From contig JAQGEQ010000338.1 in NCBI GenBank assembly GCA_034620365.1, forward strand, positions 310,001 through 374,000: DNA of 64,000 bases, given 5' to 3'. Each line of letters begins with the position of its first letter. Positions within the stretch are counted from its first letter, which is position 1. The notes under the pieces are model-generated. The model saw only the letters and a list, made by a program, of their open reading frames with translations, made no database searches and had not been told where the DNA came from. The DNA comes from Pegea sp. RAD2-039. Taxonomy: Eukaryota > Chordata > Thaliacea > Salpida > Salpidae. A program made the translations under genes and the position numbers. Positions 60,149 through 64,000 of this stretch are shown piece by piece.

Positions 60149-60300
60149 ATGTGATGATAAAATTCATTACTACATTACGATAGTAAAAATAACGTCATCA
60201 GTTCATCTTCATAAAACATTTGAAGTGATGATAGCACTAATGACGTCACTATTAACTAGTCATATGTGTATGAATTTACTTTTAAGACTAATCTAAGTTG
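59040..60300. other. TGACGTCA cluster with GATGA-rich sequence
   Basis: Perfect TGACGTCA palindromes at 59248, 59349, 59448, 59492, 59589, 59670, 59835 and 60241, plus near matches (TGATGTCA, TGACATCA, TAACGTCA, TACGTCA). TGACGTCA is the CREB/ATF site. The surrounding DNA is GATGA-rich and less AT-rich than the rest of the window, and has no ORF. Confidence 0.6.
59839..60148 (+). repeat. ATC / TTCATC microsatellite
   Basis: About 310 bp of (TCA)n interspersed with (TTCATC)n blocks and a few interruptions. It starts directly in the TCATCATC tail of a TGACGTCA site. It creates spurious long poly-Ser, poly-Ile and poly-Met frames. Confidence 0.95.
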
Positions 60301-60560
60301 TCTACGTCATCATCATAATCCAAACTTTAACTGAAAAAATTCAAAGTTTAAAGCATTTTAACAATCTCTTGTAGTAGTTGATAATTGTGTTCAAGAAAAA
60401 AGTTATTAAAAACATTATATGTTTTAAACTCGTTTAAATAAAAACTTGCTATTTCACTTTTGTTCTCATTTTAATGAATTTAAATTTAAACCATTTTTTT
60501 TTGAAATTTATTCTATTGTGAATATTTTCATGTAAATGGCTAACTAATTTTTTGTGCTTT
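60288..60560. repeat. Inverted match to 35030-35350
   Basis: TTTTAACAATCTCTTGTAGT and the following 200 bp are reverse-complementary to 35150-35290. Confidence 0.75.
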
Positions 60561-61904
60561 TAAATCATTTTATCTAAAAACATATCATAATTAGAACATA
60601 CCAGAAATATTGTAGCAAAATACCTTAAGACAAACTTATTTTTATGTTTTTAAACATTATATTTGATTTTAAATACTTTAGAATCAAAAAGAATAAATTT
60701 CTGTTTGTAAAACAGTTTGACACATTGCCCATAATATTTAAGAAAAGCCTTCTATAAACAAACAAGGAACAGAAATTTATAATAACAACAGAAGTTTAAT
60801 GTTAATTTCTGCTGAATTAAGCAGCTTGTTGATTATTGTTGTTTTCAAAAAGCAAATGAATATTGATTAAGTCAATATTTCTCGGTAGTGTTTATAATAA
60901 ATTTCTAAAGGAAATTTGCTTGTAGTGAGATAAGGGACGAGAAAATTATATGTCATATATGACGTGGTTCTGTGTCACCAGCAAAGCTAATCTTGTATAC
61001 TCCAAAACAAAATTATTCATTTTTTAATGCTAAGAACAGAACAATTTAATCTTAACTGACAGATACTCTTAAAAAGCTGTAATTTATACAACAAATTATC
61101 TTTTGAATGCTATTTGTTTGTTTTAGTAAATTTATTTGCTTGCAGTCTGTGTTATAAGCTTCAAGTAATGTTGATATTTCATATTTAAACATTTAAAAGA
61201 AATTGAATTGCCTGTCATATACTTAAACACAACTAAGGTTGCCAATTAAAAATCAGTTTGTTGTATCATGTTATCACGCTGTGTTACTAATCAACAATGT
61301 TTAGCTATAAATAAGCAGCTGTTGTAATAAGAATTTAGTTTACTTTTGCGCTAAAACAAATAAGTTTATTAAAAGTGTTTATTTAGTTTATTTAAAAGTG
61401 ATAAATATATTCTAAGAGAAATCAGAAACAAACCAAAAATGAATTTGTAATTGTTTTTCTCTCTTGTAATCCAAAGTTCAAATAGAAATAAAAAATTTCT
61501 TGTAAAATAAAACTAAATAATTAACTAATAATAATCAAATTTATATTTGTTTTTATGCTATTAAGTAACTTAAAAAAATCCAAACATATTTAACCGTTAG
61601 ATTTCTGATTTTCCAATAAATCTCTGTTTGATTATTTTATGTAAAGTTTTATAACTCAACAAGAAATAATTGTTTTTTGAAGATTTATGAATAAACAAAA
61701 AATATTTACAAAGCGACATTAAGCATAAATCATGTTTTTTAAATACTATTACTCCTGCGGTATAAATAACTTCAAGTATACATTTCTGTAATTAAATTAT
61801 TTGTTTCAAGTAATTCTTCTTTAGATGCAAAACTGAAATTTCTAACAATTCTGAAAAATGAATTCATTAAAGAAGAACGTTTGCAGTGTGGCATAAAAGT
61901 TGAT
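60561..61904. other. No gene recognised
   Basis: AT-rich, with no ORF or assigned repeat. Confidence 0.45.
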
Positions 61905-63245
61905 ATAGTTAATTTATAATTGTTAATTTAGTTTGTTAAAATGCAGTAAACTATAGGAATTTACTTTAGTAAAAAAAATTAATGAAATTGATATTTATGA
62001 AAATTAAGCATTTAAAATCAATCTGTTGTGTCAGTTTAAAAACCTGAGTTTTCTAGATCTTTGATATCAACAAATAGAGAAATTTCTGATGGGTTTGAAA
62101 ACATTATAATTTAAAATAAAATTTCTAAGCTGCTTTCCACATTTAAGCCACAAAAATGTTAATATCAATAAAAAAATACAAGTAGCTTCGGAATAGGACA
62201 TTTAAACTGACGACAAAATTGAAAGTTTAAACTGCCCACGTCAACATTATTAGTATTTTATTATTTGTTGAAATTTATTCAACTCCAAAATATTGTTTAT
62301 TCCTTGAAATATTATATCTGATAAAAAGTAAATGTTCACTGCTTTAAAAAGTATTTGTAAAGTTGTTTCAGTATAAAGTTTGTGGCGTAGAGAATAAATT
62401 TAAATTACAAACATATGGCAATATGCCCGGCATTTTTTATTAATGAAAAAAAATCAAAACAAATTAGTTTTGATTTTGGTTTGACGCAAAAAAATTTTAG
62501 TTAATAAGTATTTAAGAGGCTTCATTATTTAAGAAAAATAGATCTATCCGAAGCACTTTGACCTAGCCTATTTATTATGAAAAATAACTTTTTTTATACA
62601 ATTTAACTGATTTATTAAATACATTAATTTAGATTAATTAATTTAGATTAACGCACAATTTAATCTAGTGATTTATAGAAATTTTGCTATAATCTCTTCA
62701 ATTGCATGTATTTTGTTTTTAATAGTTTTGAAGAATCTGCAATACGATATTTATATATTATATTTAAATAGAATATTTCAGATTGAATTGGCTATATATC
62801 TAAAATTTAATAAATGTTTAAAAATTTATATTTAATTCTAGATTAATCATTTTATTTTTGCAAAAACACATCTAACAAAATATACAATTTTTTATTTTTA
62901 CAAAAACTCGATACTACAATTTTTCAGTAAATTCATTCGACTTTTATTTAAAATAAAAGTTATATCTAATATTCAAATTAAACAAAAATAAAATTTATCT
63001 TGTGTTTAGTTTCAAATGTAAATGTAAATATAAATAGAATTGAGATTAATAAAGAAAAATGCTATATAACTAAAGTGATAAATGCAAATAAAATGTTTAT
63101 GACTTAAATGTCAATGTTCAAACAAAAACAATTGATTCGTTCGCTCCAAATGTATTCAGGAATGATTGAACTTCTCCTTTTATTTCAAATAATTTTATAA
63201 AGTTACAATTTTGCAGGTTAAAATCTTGTAGTACTGTGATAAGTA
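61905..63245. repeat. Large direct repeat RH, copy 2
   Basis: Matches 46790-48110. Starts at TTAATTTATAATTGTTAATTT and ends near GTAGTACTGTGATAAGTAGT. Confidence 0.9.
62267..62385 (-). other. PSE-TATA-hairpin module 28 (stem B)
   Basis: Same as module 24: stem 62267-62283, GTTTGTGG 62378-62385. Confidence 0.5.
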
Positions 63246-63899
63246 GTGATTCTAAGAAATTTGAAGCACATTTTATAATTTTAAAAAATTTTATTATGAA
63301 AAATCAAATGTATATACAAATATAGTAATAGCTTATGAAAAAGAGTATTTAATTTTATTGTTTGTAAATTAATTTGATGTTTAGTTCTTATAATTAAAAA
63401 AAAATTAATTGGAATATTAAAAATTTTTATAAAATCGTCTTATTTAGATAGTGAAAAGCCTGATTCAGCCACTTTTAATTTATATTTTGTTAAATTATCT
63501 TACTAAATATGCTTTTTCTCTGTATTTATCTGCAATTAAACTGCAGATGAAACAATAGAAGAAACAGTTTTTAGTAATCCAGAACTAAATTTTATTTACT
63601 AATTTACTATATTATTTCTATATTATATTACTATAACATAATTACTTATATTTCACTAATTTTAACGTAAAAAAACATTTGTCACTCTAAAATGAGATGG
63701 TAGTATAGGTAAAAGTAATTAAGTTTAACACTACAATATAAAATTTAAATACAACTATTCAAAAGTATTTTTGGGTACTGGACACTACTTTTTAAAAAAG
63801 CAACATTTAAAATTATAATTCAATTTCAATTGACTTTGCTTTAAAAAGTTTCTGTCAATAAAAACTTTACAACTTTTAATTCAAATAAAAATTCAATAT
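63246..63899. other. No gene recognised
   Basis: AT-rich. No ORF, RNA gene or repeat partner recognised. Confidence 0.45.
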
Positions 63900-64000
63900 C
63901 AATATAAAATGCTAAATAATGAAGCTGCATTAGTTTTTATAGTAAATTCCAAATGAAATTTAAATTTTATCTCTTTACAAAAGTTGTTAGATCAAAGTTT
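63900..64000. repeat. Inverted match to 26425-26530, continuing past the edge
   Basis: Reverse complement of 26425-26530; the window ends inside the repeat. Confidence 0.75.

Noticed and set aside
59760-60183. Long poly-Met, poly-Ile and poly-Ser frames
   Set aside because: They are translations of the ATC/TTCATC microsatellite in three frames, with no unique protein sequence.
981-62385. CRISPR-like array reading of the conserved-end, variable-interior modules
   Set aside because: Units are dispersed, on both strands, and embedded in large repeats with no cas genes; the genome is eukaryotic.

Overview
The window is very AT-rich (roughly three quarters A+T by eye), gene-poor eukaryotic DNA. 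A C2H2 zinc-finger gene with HTGEKP linkers, a CR1/Jockey-type non-LTR retrotransposon with a PHD-finger ORF1, and candidate split exons point to an invertebrate metazoan nuclear genome. The phylum cannot be fixed from the sequence. No bacterial operon, rRNA, tRNA or CRISPR array was recognised.

Layout. 1-1.3 kb: a foldback with decayed coding arms. 1.7 kb: a LINE fragment. 2.6-6.6 kb: two repeat blocks with direct copies at 49.4-51.7 kb and 33.4-35.0 kb. 9.06-20.41 kb: a large inverted repeat with arms of about 3 kb around a 4.7 kb unit. That unit recurs directly at 26.7-30.9 kb and partly at 20.4-23.2 kb. 31-39 kb: mostly unannotatable, with a few short coding-like ORFs. 40.5-46.1 kb: the zinc-finger locus on the minus strand, with a five-finger exon, a sixth finger lost to two stop codons, and candidate 5' exons at 45.5-46.1 kb. 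46.6 kb: a second LINE fragment. 46.8-48.1 kb: a block repeated at 61.9-63.2 kb. 53.05-56.95 kb: a nearly complete LINE on the minus strand, disabled by an endonuclease deletion and one nonsense codon. 57.3-58.5 kb: a broken duplicate of the 5' part of the zinc-finger locus. 59.0-60.3 kb: a cluster of TGACGTCA palindromes and a 300 bp ATC/TTCATC microsatellite.

The main discovery candidate is a module found at least 28 times on both strands across the repeats. Read in one direction it has a CCACAAAC-type motif, a TATA-like box starting about 25-29 nt after the motif start, and then, about 80-90 nt after the motif, an ATTTGGA-like tract directly followed by a short hairpin. Three hairpin families with unrelated stem sequences occupy the same place, while the interior is variable. 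This resembles an snRNA-type promoter (PSE plus TATA) driving a very short RNA with an Sm-like site and terminal stem-loop, or a piRNA-like array. Function is inference. Several large-repeat borders fall exactly at these hairpins. A second recurring signal is CGCTA repeated 10 nt apart, close to the CTCF core consensus in its best copy.
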